From an uncultured Clostridia bacterium (lineage in GTDB: Bacteria > Bacillota > Clostridia > TANB77 > CAG-508), in assembly GCA_947627935.1 (NCBI GenBank), contig CANQXY010000001.1, positions 79,495 through 116,509 of the forward strand: a stretch of 37,015 bases of DNA. The letters are read 5' to 3'. Positions 27,753-36,770 of this stretch are shown here, one piece after another. A program made the position numbers and the translations under genes. Each line of letters begins with the position of its first letter. Within the stretch, counting starts at the first letter, position 1. Under the pieces are notes generated by a model. It ran no database searches. It was not told the origin of the DNA and worked only from the letters and a program-made list of their open reading frames with translations.

Positions 27753-28628
27753 ATGATTAAAAGTATGACAGGATTTGGAAGATGCAATTTAGTAAAAGAT
27801 TTAAGAGAATATCAAGTAGAAATAAAATCTGTAAATCATAAATATAATGACGTAAATATTAAACTTCCAAGAAGTATAGGCTATTTAGAAGAAGATATAA
27901 GAAAAGTAGTTTTATCTAAAATAAAAAGGGGAAAAATAGAAGTATATATATCTTTTGATAATTATAGTGATGAAGGAAAAAATATAAGAATAAATAAAGA
28001 GATTGCAAAAATTTATATTAATAATTTAAAAGAATTAGCAGATGAAGAAAACATATCATCAAATATTGAGGTTACTGATATATCTAAATTTCCAGATGTT
28101 CTTACAATAAAAAATAATGAAAATGAAGAAAAAATAAAAGAAGAAGTAATATCTGCTGTAAATGAAGCAGTAGAAAAACTAATTAATATGAGAAAACTTG
28201 AAGGAGAAAAGATTGCTAATGATTTATTAGAAAGAATAAATAAAATAGAAGTTATTTCTAAAGAAATTTCTGAACTTTCTACTGGACTTATTGATGAATA
28301 TATAGTAAAATTAGAAAATAGAATAAAAGAAATATTAAAGACAGAAGAAATAGATAAATCAAGATTAATGCAAGAAGTAGTAATATATGCAGACAAATGC
28401 TCAATTGAGGAAGAATTAACAAGACTTAGTAGCCACATATATCAATTTAAAAATTTATTAAATTCAGATGAAGCAATAGGTAAAAAGATAGATTTCTTAA
28501 TACAGGAAATGAATAGAGAAACAAATACAATTGGATCAAAATCAGTAAATTTGGAGATAACAAATAGAGTAATAGATATAAAAACACAATTAGAAGATAT
28601 TAGAGAACAAATTCAAAATATAGAATAG
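27753..28628 (+). CDS. yicC: YicC/YloC family endoribonuclease
   Basis: YicC/YloC-family protein; members have been reported to act as endoribonucleases on RNA. The protein starts [10 protein letters not shown] and contains [17 protein letters not shown] near residue 23-39, both family signatures. The C-terminal DUF1732 half has [22 protein letters not shown] and [22 protein letters not shown] (quoted here in parts). At 291 residues it is normal length. It lies four bases after the Lys-rich membrane gene and leads into remA, the conserved gene order of Firmicutes. Confidence 0.93.
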   Translation: MIKSMTGFGRCNLVKDLREYQVEIKSVNHKYNDVNIKLPRSIGYLEEDIRKVVLSKIKRGKIEVYISFDNYSDEGKNIRINKEIAKIYINNLKELADEENISSNIEVTDISKFPDVLTIKNNENEEKIKEEVISAVNEAVEKLINMRKLEGEKIANDLLERINKIEVISKEISELSTGLIDEYIVKLENRIKEILKTEEIDKSRLMQEVVIYADKCSIEEELTRLSSHIYQFKNLLNSDEAIGKKIDFLIQEMNRETNTIGSKSVNLEITNRVIDIKTQLEDIREQIQNIE

Positions 28629-28642
28629 AAAGGGTGAATTTT

Positions 28643-28897
28643 ATGCAATTAGTTAATATAGGATTTGGAAACATTGTTTCTGCTAATAGAATAGTTGCAA
28701 TTGTAAGTCCAGAATCAGCACCAATAAAAAGAATGGTGCAAGAGGCGAAAGATAATAAAACAGCAGTAGATGCTACTTATGGAAGAAGAACGAGAGCTGT
28801 TTTAATAATGGATTCAGGACATGTTATATTATCTGCTGTTCAACCAGAAACAGTAGCTGGAAGAGTAGATAAAGATATTTCACAAGAAGAAAATTAA
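28643..28897 (+). CDS. remA: DUF370 / extracellular matrix regulator RemA
   Basis: Small DNA-binding protein that in Bacillus activates biofilm matrix and osmoprotection operons. The 84-residue product has [21 protein letters not shown] at the start (shown in part: [16 protein letters not shown]), [19 protein letters not shown] and QPETVAGR, all typical. A GTG at 28634 is in frame but is part of the AAAGGGTGA ribosome binding site, so ATG 28643 is used. rpoZ follows 14 bases later. Confidence 0.93.
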   Translation: MQLVNIGFGNIVSANRIVAIVSPESAPIKRMVQEAKDNKTAVDATYGRRTRAVLIMDSGHVILSAVQPETVAGRVDKDISQEEN

Positions 28898-28911
28898 GGA
28901 GGCGATTTTAA

Positions 28912-29115
28912 ATGATAGTAAAACCAACTGTAACAGAATTATTAAAAAAAGCAAAAAATAGATATGAATTAGTAATAGCTACTTCAAAAAGAGCAAGACA
29001 AATTGCTAATGGAGATGAACCTAGAACAAATGTTAAAGAAGAATCACCAGTAACTATTGCTGCAAATGAAATAGCAGAAGGAAAAGTTGAAATAGTTAAA
29101 GAAGATGAGGAATAG
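28912..29115 (+). CDS. rpoZ: DNA-directed RNA polymerase omega subunit
   Basis: Small subunit that supports assembly of the beta' subunit. The 67-residue protein has the omega core VTELLKKAKNRYELVIATSKRARQI (here in parts VTELLKKAKNRYELV and TSKRARQIANG) and the second helix SPVTIAANEIAEGKVEI. AAGGAGG precedes the ATG. In most Firmicutes gmk stands between remA and rpoZ; here it does not. Confidence 0.92.
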   Translation: MIVKPTVTELLKKAKNRYELVIATSKRARQIANGDEPRTNVKEESPVTIAANEIAEGKVEIVKEDEE

Positions 29116-29132
29116 AAAATAAGGAGCTAAAA

Positions 29133-29690
29133 ATGAAAAAAAATATAATATCAATTTCAGGAGAATTGGCTAGTGGTAAAGGTACAGTATCTAAAATACT
29201 AATGAAAGAACTAAATTATGGAGTATACAGAAACGGAGAATATGTTAGAAAATTAGCTAAAGATATGGGGCTAGATATAACAGGATTTAATGTGTATGTT
29301 GAAAAACATCCAGAAATAGATATTCAGATAGAAAAAAGTGCAGCAGAATATGCAAAAATTCATGATAATTTTATAATAGATGCAAGATTAGGGTGGTATG
29401 CAGTACCAAATTCTTTTAAAGTATATCTTAAAGTAGATATAGATGTGTCTGCCAAAAGAGCATTTTATGACAAAGATAGAAAAAATACAGAAAAATTTGA
29501 TACCATAGAAGAACAAAAAGAAGATATTATAAAAAGATATAAAATGGAAAACGAGCGATATTGGAATTTATACAAAATTAGAAGAGATGATATGTCAAAT
29601 TATGATTTAGTAATAGACACTACAAATCTTACTCCTAATGATGTGGCAAAAAAGATTAAAGAAGAATATTTTAAATGGTTAGAAAAATAA
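29133..29690 (+). CDS. Cytidylate-kinase-like P-loop NMP kinase
   Basis: A 185-residue P-loop kinase. The Walker A loop is G10-ELAS-G15-K16-G17-T18, with Gly before Thr as in adenylate kinase-type loops. Then come RNGEYVRKLAKDMGLD, which resembles the nucleotide-binding region of short cytidylate kinases, FIIDARLGWYAVPNSFKVYL with a Walker-B-like strand and Asp, and a lid rich in Arg/Lys (AKRAFYDKDRK). The product resembles the archaeal/short Cmk-like group rather than bacterial Cmk of about 220 residues. Substrate specificity (CMP, dCMP or another nucleotide) is inferred only. AAGGAG precedes the ATG. It follows rpoZ by 17 bases and is the end of the run. Confidence 0.75.
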   Translation: MKKNIISISGELASGKGTVSKILMKELNYGVYRNGEYVRKLAKDMGLDITGFNVYVEKHPEIDIQIEKSAAEYAKIHDNFIIDARLGWYAVPNSFKVYLKVDIDVSAKRAFYDKDRKNTEKFDTIEEQKEDIIKRYKMENERYWNLYKIRRDDMSNYDLVIDTTNLTPNDVAKKIKEEYFKWLEK

Positions 29691-29744
29691 AAAAACACTT
29701 GAAATTAAAAAAAATAAGTGTTAATATATTATAAAATATAAAAA

Positions 29745-29980
29745 CAAAAACATAGACAAGATAAATAGAACAATAACTTTTAGAGAGCCAAAGGTAGCTG
29801 AAAATTTGGTAAGTAAAATCTATTTATTATCACTTTGTTGTTGCTAAACTGAAATGATAGTAAGTTTTGCCGTATATCTGCGTTAAAGAAAATTAAGAGA
29901 GTAATTTTAATTACTAAATTAGGTGGTACCGCGGAAAGTTATCCATTTCGTCCTAAAATATAGGCGAAATGGATTTTTTG
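29745..29980 (+). promoter_or_regulatory. T-box riboswitch leader, isoleucine type
   Basis: The leader holds the invariant T-box sequence AGGTGGTACCGCGG at 29921-29934. Upstream is a stem I region with AGAGAG at 29782-29787 and a GGTAGCTG loop segment. A candidate specifier codon ATC (29829-29831, TTATCACTT context) reads isoleucine and agrees with the downstream ileS. Uncharged tRNA-Ile would bind and favour the antiterminator over the terminator hairpin that follows. The exact 5' end and the stem pairing are estimates. The region 29691-30003 otherwise holds no gene. Confidence 0.9.
29941..29979 (+). terminator. T-box-regulated intrinsic terminator
   Basis: The arms ATCCATTTCGTCCTA from 29941 and TAGGCGAAATGGAT to 29974 pair with one bulge around a short AT loop and run into six Ts. 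The 5' arm follows the T-box element that would pair with upstream bases in the antiterminator. Confidence 0.9.
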
Positions 29981-30003
29981 ATTTTATTTAAGGAGGAAAA
30001 ATT

Positions 30004-30252
30004 ATGAGAGAATTAAAAATTAAAGGAATTTACAAACATTTTAAGGGAGATTATTACTTAGTAGAAGATATAGTAATACATAGTGAAACAAGAGAAAAAT
30101 TAGTTTTATATAGACCACTATATGGAGATTTAAATATATTATATGTAAGACCACTTGATATGTTTTTAAGTGAGGTAGATCATAATAAATATCCAGAGGT
30201 TAAGCAAAAGTATAGATTTGAATTACAAGAAATAAAAAGTAAAAATAAGTAA
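30004..30252 (+). CDS. DUF1653 protein under T-box control
   Basis: An 82-residue DUF1653 protein, recognised by [35 protein letters not shown] (seen here as [16 protein letters not shown] and [16 protein letters not shown]) and [11 protein letters not shown]. The family has no established function. It starts with AAGGAGG eight bases away, after the T-box terminator, and ileS follows 12 bases after its stop, so it is the first gene read under T-box control. Its product may relate to translation or to isoleucine status by context only. Confidence 0.85.
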   Translation: MRELKIKGIYKHFKGDYYLVEDIVIHSETREKLVLYRPLYGDLNILYVRPLDMFLSEVDHNKYPEVKQKYRFELQEIKSKNK

Positions 30253-30264
30253 GGAGGAATATTT

Positions 30265-33200
30265 ATGTATAAAAAAGTTGATTTACAAAATGGATTTGTT
30301 GGGATGGAACAAGAAATAGCAAAAGTATGGAAAGATAAAGACATTATAAAGAAAAATTTTGCTATGAATGAAGGTAAAAGATATTTTACTTTTTATGATG
30401 GACCTCCAACAGCTAATGGAAAACCACATGTTGGACATATTGAAACAAGAGTTATGAAAGACATAATTCCAAGATACAAAGTTATGAAAGGATATAAAGT
30501 AATTAGAAAAGCTGGTTGGGATACACATGGACTTCCAGTAGAACTTGAAATAGAAAAGAAACTTGGAATATCAGGAAAAGAACAAATAGAAGAATATGGT
30601 GTAGAAAAATTTGTTAAAGAATGTAAAGAAAGTGTATTTACATATGTTTCTATGTGGGAAGAAATGACAAATAAAGTAGGATTTTGGGTTGATATGGATA
30701 ATCCATATGTTACGTATCATAATGAATATATAGAATCTGTATGGTGGGCATTAAAACAAATGTGGGAAAAAGGTCTTTTATATGAAGGACATAAAGTTAT
30801 GCCATATTGTCCAAGATGTGGAACAGCTTTATCTTCACATGAAGTTGCACAAGGTTATAAAGATGTAAAAGATTTAACTTGTATTGCTAAATTTAAAGTA
30901 AAGGGAAAAGAAAATACATATATTTTAGCTTGGACTACAACACCTTGGACATTACCATCAAATTTAGCATTATGTATTAATAAATCTTATACATATGTAG
31001 AAGTAAAAGCAAATATAGGAACAGATGATGAACCAAAATATGAAAATTATATATTAGCAAAAGATTTATTAGAATCAGTATTAAAAGAAACTCCTTATGA
31101 TATAGTAAAAGAATTTAAAGGAGAAGAATTACTTGGAACAGAATATGAAAGATTAATGCCTTTTGGTAAAATCGAAGGAAAAGCATTTGTAGTAATTCAT
31201 GGAGACTATGTAAATCTAGAAGATGGTACAGGTATTGTACACATTGCCCCAGCATATGGTGAAGATGATAGTTTAGTTTCAAAACAAAACGGAATTACAT
31301 TTATAAATTTAGTAGATAAATCAGGAAAATTTGTAAAAGAAGTTGAACCTTGGGCAGGTAGATTTGTAAGAGATTGTAATGAAGATATTTGTAAATGGCT
31401 TGCTGAAGAAAATAAATTATTTAGCAAAGAAAAACATTTACACTCATATCCACATTGTTGGAGATGTGATACACCATTACTTTATTATCCAAAAGAAAGT
31501 TGGTTTGTTGCTATGAGTAGATTAAGAAATGAATTAGTAGCAAACAATAATAAAGTTAACTGGTATCCAGATACAATAAGAACAGGAAGATTTGGAAAAT
31601 TCTTAGAAAATGTAATCGATTGGGGAATTTCAAGAGATAGATATTGGGGAACTCCACTTCCAATATGGTCTTGTGAATGTGGACATCAAGAATGTATAGG
31701 AAGTATAAAAGAATTAAAAGAAAAAGCAATAGATTGTCCAGATGAAATAGAACTACATAAACCATATATAGATAATGTACATTTAAAATGTCCAAAATGT
31801 GGTAAAGAAATGCATAGAGCAAAAGAAGTAATAGATTGTTGGTTTGATTCTGGTTCAATGCCTTTTGCACAATGGCATTATCCATTTGAAAATAAAGAAA
31901 TGTTTGATAACAATTTCCCTGCAGGATTTATTTCAGAAGCAATAGATCAAACAAGAGGATGGTTTTATACATTAACAGCAATTGGAACAGCTTTATTTGG
32001 AAGAAGTCCATTTGAAAATTGTATAGTATTAGGTCATGTTCTAGATGAAAAAGGACAAAAAATGAGTAAATCAAAAGGAAATGGCGTAGATCCAATGGAA
32101 TTGCTAGATACAGTTGGTGCAGATGCTACACGTTGGCATTTCTATACTGTAAGTGCACCATGGCTTCCTACAAGACTTGGACTAAATAATGTACAAGAAA
32201 CACAAAGAGGATTTTTAAGTACACTTTGGAATGTATATTCATTCTATGTTCTTTATGCAGAAATAGATAAATTTAATCCATTAGAATATAAAGATTTTAA
32301 AATAACTAATGTAATGGATAAATGGATAATTTCAAAATTAAATACATTAGTACAAAAAGTAGATGAAGATTTAGCAAATTATGATATAACATCAGCAGCA
32401 TTAAAAATCGAAGATTTTACAGATGAATTATCAAATTGGTATGTACGTAGAAATAGAGAAAGATTTTGGTCACAAGAATTAACAGATGAAAAAATAGGAG
32501 CATATGTAACTTTATATAATGTATTAGTTACATTAATTAAAATTGCAGCACCATTTATTCCATTTATGACAGATGAAATCTATCAAAATTTAGTTGTAGG
32601 TTTAGATAAAAATGCTCCAGAAAGTGTTCATTTATGTTTATGGCCAGAAGTTAATAAAGATACAATTGATAGTAAACTAGAAGAAGAAATGGACTTAGCA
32701 TATAAGATTGTTAAACTTGGAAGAAGTGCAAGAAATTCTGCAAATATTAAAAATAGGCAACCACTTTCTAAAATGTTAATTTCTATTAATACTTTACCTG
32801 AATATTATGCAAGTATAGTAAAAGAAGAATTAAATGTTAAAGATATAGAATTTGGTGCTGAAATGTCAGAATATGTTAATTTTGAAATAAAACCAAATCT
32901 TCCAGTACTTGGAAAAGAATATGGAAAATTAATTCCAAGAATTAAAGAAGAAATATCTAAGAAAAATCAAATGGATTTAGCAAATACAGTAAAAAATGGT
33001 AAAGTAGAATATATTGAAATAGATGATACTCAAATTGGACTAAATCAAGAAAATCTACTTGTAACAATGCAAGGAAAAGATGGATTTGCATTTAGTGGAG
33101 AAGGAGAAATAGGAGTAGTGTTAGATACTCATATTACAGAAGAATTAAAAGAAGAAGGATATTTAAGAGAAGTATTATCTAAAGTTCAAAATATGAGAAA

Positions 33201-33405
33201 AGATAAAGGATTTGAAGTATTAGATAGAATTAATTTATATATTGAAGGAAATAAGACTTTAGAAGAGGTAATTAAAAAATTTGAAGATATAATTAAACAT
33301 GATACTTTAGCAGAAAATATAATCTATAATTCTTCAAGAGATTCTTATACTGAAACTTCAATTAATGGTGAAAAATTAAATATTGATGTTGAAGTCATAA
33401 AATAA
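30265..33405 (+). CDS. ileS: Isoleucyl-tRNA synthetase, type 2
   Basis: Charges tRNA-Ile with isoleucine and edits valine. At 1046 residues it is longer than the common bacterial IleRS1 (about 920). The active-site sequence [14 protein letters not shown] (HIGH as HVGH at about 55-58) together with [13 protein letters not shown] is typical of the eukaryote-like IleRS2 class, some members of which resist mupirocin. KMSKS is at about 599-603 ([15 protein letters not shown]). The CP1 editing domain contains [16 protein letters not shown]. Internal Cys pairs ([29 protein letters not shown]) probably bind zinc. AAGGAGG precedes the ATG. Regulated by the upstream T-box; ends in a terminator shared with tRNA-Thr. 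Confidence 0.96.
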   Translation: MYKKVDLQNGFVGMEQEIAKVWKDKDIIKKNFAMNEGKRYFTFYDGPPTANGKPHVGHIETRVMKDIIPRYKVMKGYKVIRKAGWDTHGLPVELEIEKKLGISGKEQIEEYGVEKFVKECKESVFTYVSMWEEMTNKVGFWVDMDNPYVTYHNEYIESVWWALKQMWEKGLLYEGHKVMPYCPRCGTALSSHEVAQGYKDVKDLTCIAKFKVKGKENTYILAWTTTPWTLPSNLALCINKSYTYVEVKANIGTDDEPKYENYILAKDLLESVLKETPYDIVKEFKGEELLGTEYERLMPFGKIEGKAFVVIHGDYVNLEDGTGIVHIAPAYGEDDSLVSKQNGITFINLVDKSGKFVKEVEPWAGRFVRDCNEDICKWLAEENKLFSKEKHLHSYPHCWRCDTPLLYYPKESWFVAMSRLRNELVANNNKVNWYPDTIRTGRFGKFLENVIDWGISRDRYWGTPLPIWSCECGHQECIGSIKELKEKAIDCPDEIELHKPYIDNVHLKCPKCGKEMHRAKEVIDCWFDSGSMPFAQWHYPFENKEMFDNNFPAGFISEAIDQTRGWFYTLTAIGTALFGRSPFENCIVLGHVLDEKGQKMSKSKGNGVDPMELLDTVGADATRWHFYTVSAPWLPTRLGLNNVQETQRGFLSTLWNVYSFYVLYAEIDKFNPLEYKDFKITNVMDKWIISKLNTLVQKVDEDLANYDITSAALKIEDFTDELSNWYVRRNRERFWSQELTDEKIGAYVTLYNVLVTLIKIAAPFIPFMTDEIYQNLVVGLDKNAPESVHLCLWPEVNKDTIDSKLEEEMDLAYKIVKLGRSARNSANIKNRQPLSKMLISINTLPEYYASIVKEELNVKDIEFGAEMSEYVNFEIKPNLPVLGKEYGKLIPRIKEEISKKNQMDLANTVKNGKVEYIEIDDTQIGLNQENLLVTMQGKDGFAFSGEGEIGVVLDTHITEELKEEGYLREVLSKVQNMRKDKGFEVLDRINLYIEGNKTLEEVIKKFEDIIKHDTLAENIIYNSSRDSYTETSINGEKLNIDVEVIK

Positions 33406-33406
33406 C

Positions 33407-33441
33407 AAAGAAACCATAGTTTGTATACTATGGTTTCTTTT
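33407..33441. terminator. Bidirectional terminator between ileS and tRNA-Thr
   Basis: The arms at 33407-33420 and 33427-33440 (AAAGAAACCATAGT and its complement) form a perfect 14-base stem with a six-base loop. T runs are present on the + strand side and A runs on the other. It directly abuts the CCA end of the tRNA on the opposite strand. Confidence 0.9.
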
Positions 33442-33517
33442 TGGGGCTTCCAACGGGAATTGAACCCGTGACCTCAGCCTTACCAAGGCTGCACTCTACC
33501 AACTGAGCTATAGAAGC
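33442..33517 (-). tRNA. tRNA-Thr (anticodon GGT), CCA encoded
   Basis: Read on the - strand, the acceptor arms GCTTCTA and TGGAAGC pair. A D-arm GCTC...GAGT, an anticodon stem CAGCC/GGCTG with loop TTGGTAA (anticodon GGT, reading ACC/ACT), and a T-arm ACGGG-TTCAATT-CCCGT complete the cloverleaf. The discriminator C is followed by an encoded CCA. The total is 76 bases. Confidence 0.95.
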
Positions 33518-33528
33518 AAGATAAATAT

Positions 33529-33557
33529 ATTATATATGAGAAAAAGTAAAAAGTAAA
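33529..33557 (-). promoter_or_regulatory. Predicted promoter of tRNA-Thr
   Basis: On the - strand, TTTACT (33557-33552) and TATAAT (33534-33529) are 17 bases apart, 11 bases before the mature 5' end. Confidence 0.6.
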
Positions 33558-33628
33558 TAGGAAGCATCAATCTTGTATTTCAAAAATTGAGTTGTTTAAT
33601 CTTAATTTAATCATTATTTAAATTTTAA

Positions 33629-33657
33629 TAGACAAAAAAATAGATTTATGCTATTAT
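33629..33657 (+). promoter_or_regulatory. Predicted promoter of ychF-lysS
   Basis: TAGACA at 33629-33634 and TATTAT at 33652-33657 are 17 bases apart, 39 bases before the ATG of ychF. Confidence 0.55.
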
Positions 33658-33696
33658 ATTATATGAATTTAAATAAAAATAAGAGGTGCAATATAG

Positions 33697-34788
33697 ATGA
33701 AAATAGGTATAGTTGGACTTCCTAATGTAGGTAAAAGTACAATGTTTAATAGTATAACAAAAGCAGGAGCAGAGTGTGCTAATTATCCATTTTGTACAAT
33801 AGAACCAAATGTAGGAGTAGTTCCAGTTCCAGATGAAAGAATAGATAATTTAGCAAAAATGTACAATCCACAAAAAGTAACACATGCTGTAGTGGAATTT
33901 GTTGACATTGCAGGATTAGTTAAAGGGGCAAGTAAAGGAGAAGGACTAGGAAATAAATTCTTATCACATATAAGAGAAGTAGATGCTATTTGTCAAGTGG
34001 TAAGATGTTTTGAAGATTCTAATGTTGTACATGTAGATGGAAGTGTAGATCCAATAAGAGATATAGAAACAATAAATTTAGAATTAATATTTGCAGATAT
34101 AGAAACAGTAGATAAAAGAATTGATAAAGCTAAAAAATCATTAAAAGCTGATAAAAAATTCCAATTTGAGATAGATTTATTAGAAAAAATAAAGAAAAAC
34201 TTAGAAGATGGAATTCCAGCAAGAGCATTAGAATATTCAGAAGAAGAAAAAGAAATAGTAAAAGATTTATTTTTATTAACAACAAAACCAATTATATATA
34301 TAGCAAATATATCAGAATCACAATTAGAAATGCCAGATAGAGAAGAAATGGTAATTAAAGTAAAAAATTATGCTAAAAATGAAGGGGCAGATGTTGTTAC
34401 ATTATGTGTAAAAATAGAAGAAGAATTATCTGGATTAGATGATAATGATAAAATAGAAATGCTAGAAGCATTAGGATTAGAAGAATCAGGATTAGATAAA
34501 CTAATTAAAAAGAGTTATGATTTATTAGGACTTATGTCTTTCTTAACAGCTGGAGAACCAGAAGTTAGAGCATGGACAATAAAGAAAGGAACAAAAGCAC
34601 CTGAAGCTGCAGGAAAGATACATTCAGACATTCAAAGAGGATTTATAAAAGCAGAAGTTGTATCATATGATGATTTAATGAAAGAAGGATCAATGGTTGC
34701 AGCAAGAGAAAAAGGCTTAGTACGTTCTGAAGGAAAAGAATATATAATGCAAGATGGAGATATTGTATTATTTAAATTTAATGTATAA
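33697..34788 (+). CDS. ychF: Redox-regulated ATPase YchF (Obg family)
   Basis: A ribosome-associated P-loop NTPase that, unlike other Obg proteins, prefers ATP. The P-loop GLPNVGKST is at about 7-15. The switch segments [18 protein letters not shown] and [20 protein letters not shown] are diagnostic. YIANISE stands in the place of the GTP-specific NKxD motif, as in YchF. A C-terminal TGS domain starts at about residue 280 ([25 protein letters not shown], seen in parts). It has 363 residues, full length. AGAGGTG precedes the ATG. lysS starts 13 bases after its stop. Confidence 0.96.
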   Translation: MKIGIVGLPNVGKSTMFNSITKAGAECANYPFCTIEPNVGVVPVPDERIDNLAKMYNPQKVTHAVVEFVDIAGLVKGASKGEGLGNKFLSHIREVDAICQVVRCFEDSNVVHVDGSVDPIRDIETINLELIFADIETVDKRIDKAKKSLKADKKFQFEIDLLEKIKKNLEDGIPARALEYSEEEKEIVKDLFLLTTKPIIYIANISESQLEMPDREEMVIKVKNYAKNEGADVVTLCVKIEEELSGLDDNDKIEMLEALGLEESGLDKLIKKSYDLLGLMSFLTAGEPEVRAWTIKKGTKAPEAAGKIHSDIQRGFIKAEVVSYDDLMKEGSMVAAREKGLVRSEGKEYIMQDGDIVLFKFNV

Positions 34789-34801
34789 AGGAGAAAAGAA
34801 T

Positions 34802-36313
34802 ATGGGAGATAATCAAAATCAAAATAATAATCAAGAACAAGAATTAGATATAAATCAATTAATGCAAATAAGAAGAGATAAATTAACAGAGTTACAAGAA
34901 CAAGGAAAAGATCCTTTTCAAATAACTAAATTTAATAGAACAAATACAGCAGGAGAGATTAAGAAAAATTATGAAGATTTCGAACAAAAAGATGTAACTG
35001 TTTGTGGAAGAATAATTGCAAAGAGAATAATGGGAAAAGCTTCTTTTTGTACTATTTTAGATAGTGATGAAAAAATACAAAGTTATGTTAGTATAAATGA
35101 TTTAGGAGAAGAAAGCTATAAATTATTTAAAACATATGATATAGGAGATATAATTGGAATTACAGGTTTTGTATTTAAAACAAGAACAGAAGAAATATCT
35201 GTTCATGCTAAAGAAGTAACTTTACTTTCTAAGTCATTAAGACCATTACCTGAAAAATTTCATGGTTTAAAAGATCCTGATTTAAGATATAGACAAAGAT
35301 ATACAGATTTAATAGTAAATCCTGAAGTTAAAAAAACTTTTGAAATAAGAAGTAGAATTATAAAAGAAATGAGAAATTTCTTAGATAATAAAGGATTTAT
35401 AGAAGTTGAAACTCCAATATTGAATACAATAGCAGGAGGAGCTACTGCAAAACCATTTATTACACATCATAATGCATTAGATATAGATATGTATCTAAGA
35501 ATAGCACCAGAATTATATCTAAAAAGATTAATTGTTGGTGGTTTTGATAAAGTATATGAAATAGGTAGATTATTTAGAAATGAAGGTATGGATTTAAAAC
35601 ATAATCCAGAATTTACTTCAATGGAGTTATATTCAGCATATGAAGATTATAATGATATGATGAATATAACAGAAGAAATGGTATCAACAATTGCTAAAAA
35701 TATATTAGGAACAACAAAAATAACTTATCAAGGTCAAGAAATTGATTTAACTCCAAATTGGAAAAAGATGACTATGATAGAAGCAATAAAAGAGGTAACA
35801 GGTATTGACTTTAATGAGATTAATACAGATGAGGAAGCAATTAAAATAGCAGAAGAAAAGGGATTAGAAATAGAACCAATTAAGAAAAATAGAGGAAATA
35901 TTATAAATATATTCTTTGAAGAATATGTTGAAGAAACATTAATTCAACCAACATTTATATATGACTATCCAGTAGAAGTTTCACCACTTACAAAAAGAAA
36001 ACCATCAGATCCAAGATTAACAGAAAGATTTGAATTATTTATAGGTGGAAGAGAATATGGAAATGCATATTCAGAGTTAAATGATCCAATAGACCAATAT
36101 GAAAGATTCAAAAAACAAGTAGAAGCAAGAGAAGCTGGAGATGAAGAAGCAAACATGATGGATGAAGATTTTGTAAATGCTTTAGAAATAGGATTACCTC
36201 CAACAGGAGGACTTGGAATGGGATTAGATAGATTAGTTATGCTATTTACTGATTCTGCATCAATAAGAGATGTATTACTATTTCCAACAATGAAACCATT
36301 GGCAGACCATTAA
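34802..36313 (+). CDS. lysS: Lysyl-tRNA synthetase, class II
   Basis: Class II enzyme charging tRNA-Lys. After a short Asn/Gln-rich N-terminus ([12 protein letters not shown]) comes an OB-fold anticodon-binding domain. Motif 2 is around [18 protein letters not shown], and motif 3, [12 protein letters not shown], is at about 470-481. The length of 503 is typical. AAAGGAG at 34787-34793 decides the ATG at 34802; an in-frame ATG at 34754 lies inside ychF and would add 16 residues without a ribosome binding site. The ribosome binding site overlaps the ychF stop, so the two are co-expressed. Confidence 0.96.
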   Translation: MGDNQNQNNNQEQELDINQLMQIRRDKLTELQEQGKDPFQITKFNRTNTAGEIKKNYEDFEQKDVTVCGRIIAKRIMGKASFCTILDSDEKIQSYVSINDLGEESYKLFKTYDIGDIIGITGFVFKTRTEEISVHAKEVTLLSKSLRPLPEKFHGLKDPDLRYRQRYTDLIVNPEVKKTFEIRSRIIKEMRNFLDNKGFIEVETPILNTIAGGATAKPFITHHNALDIDMYLRIAPELYLKRLIVGGFDKVYEIGRLFRNEGMDLKHNPEFTSMELYSAYEDYNDMMNITEEMVSTIAKNILGTTKITYQGQEIDLTPNWKKMTMIEAIKEVTGIDFNEINTDEEAIKIAEEKGLEIEPIKKNRGNIINIFFEEYVEETLIQPTFIYDYPVEVSPLTKRKPSDPRLTERFELFIGGREYGNAYSELNDPIDQYERFKKQVEAREAGDEEANMMDEDFVNALEIGLPPTGGLGMGLDRLVMLFTDSASIRDVLLFPTMKPLADH

Positions 36314-36427
36314 TAAAAATGCTTATGTACATAAGAAAAAAATGAGAATGGCAGTGTGAAAAAATGCATTTTGAAAACTCAGATAAACCTGTAAAAATTT
36401 ATAATCCAAATGAGAGAAGGTAAATAC

Positions 36428-36742
36428 ATGAGCAAAGAAAGTATACCAGGAAAAGTAGTAAGAAGTATTATTGCAGAAATATTAATTGAAAGAGCAAATT
36501 GTATAGCGGATATGGCTAATAAAATTTCAATGGAAGAAATAAAAGAATCAGGATTTACCACAGATTATTCCGGAGAAATAGGATGGACAGCTTGTGGGAC
36601 AAGAGCATTATCAGACGATATTAGAGAAGGAATAATGCCTTTAGAAGAAGCAATAGAATATCTTACTACATTTGAAAGGAAAGAAGCAAAAAGAAGATGC
36701 AAAGTGTGGTTAAATGAAAAGGAAAAAGATATGGAAAGGTAA
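36428..36742 (+). CDS. Small protein of unknown function upstream of the Fic-antitoxin-like gene
   Basis: A 104-residue soluble protein starting MSKESIPGKVVRSII. GAGAGAAGG precedes the ATG at 36428; an in-frame ATG at 36410 lies before that site and is rejected. The first half is hydrophobic-helical (IIAEILIERANCIADMA). The middle has SGFTTDYSGEIGWTACGTRALSDDI, quoted here in part as IGWTACGTRAL, and the C-terminal 35 residues are Glu/Arg/Lys-rich helix. I cannot place it in a family. It is 28 bases ahead of the VbhA-like gene and after lysS without a visible terminator. Confidence 0.65.
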   Translation: MSKESIPGKVVRSIIAEILIERANCIADMANKISMEEIKESGFTTDYSGEIGWTACGTRALSDDIREGIMPLEEAIEYLTTFERKEAKRRCKVWLNEKEKDMER

Positions 36743-36770
36743 ATTTTAATATAAAAAAGGAAGTAAAACT

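Noticed and set aside
27335..27787. Phe/Val-rich - strand frame opposite the Lys-rich tail
   Set aside because: It is the complement of Lys/Thr repeats, which yields Phe/Val/Leu runs. No ribosome site is present.
29694..29722. Hairpin AACACTT...AAGTGTT after the cytidylate-kinase-like gene
   Set aside because: The stem is only seven bases with a long A-rich loop and no T run, so I do not call it a terminator.
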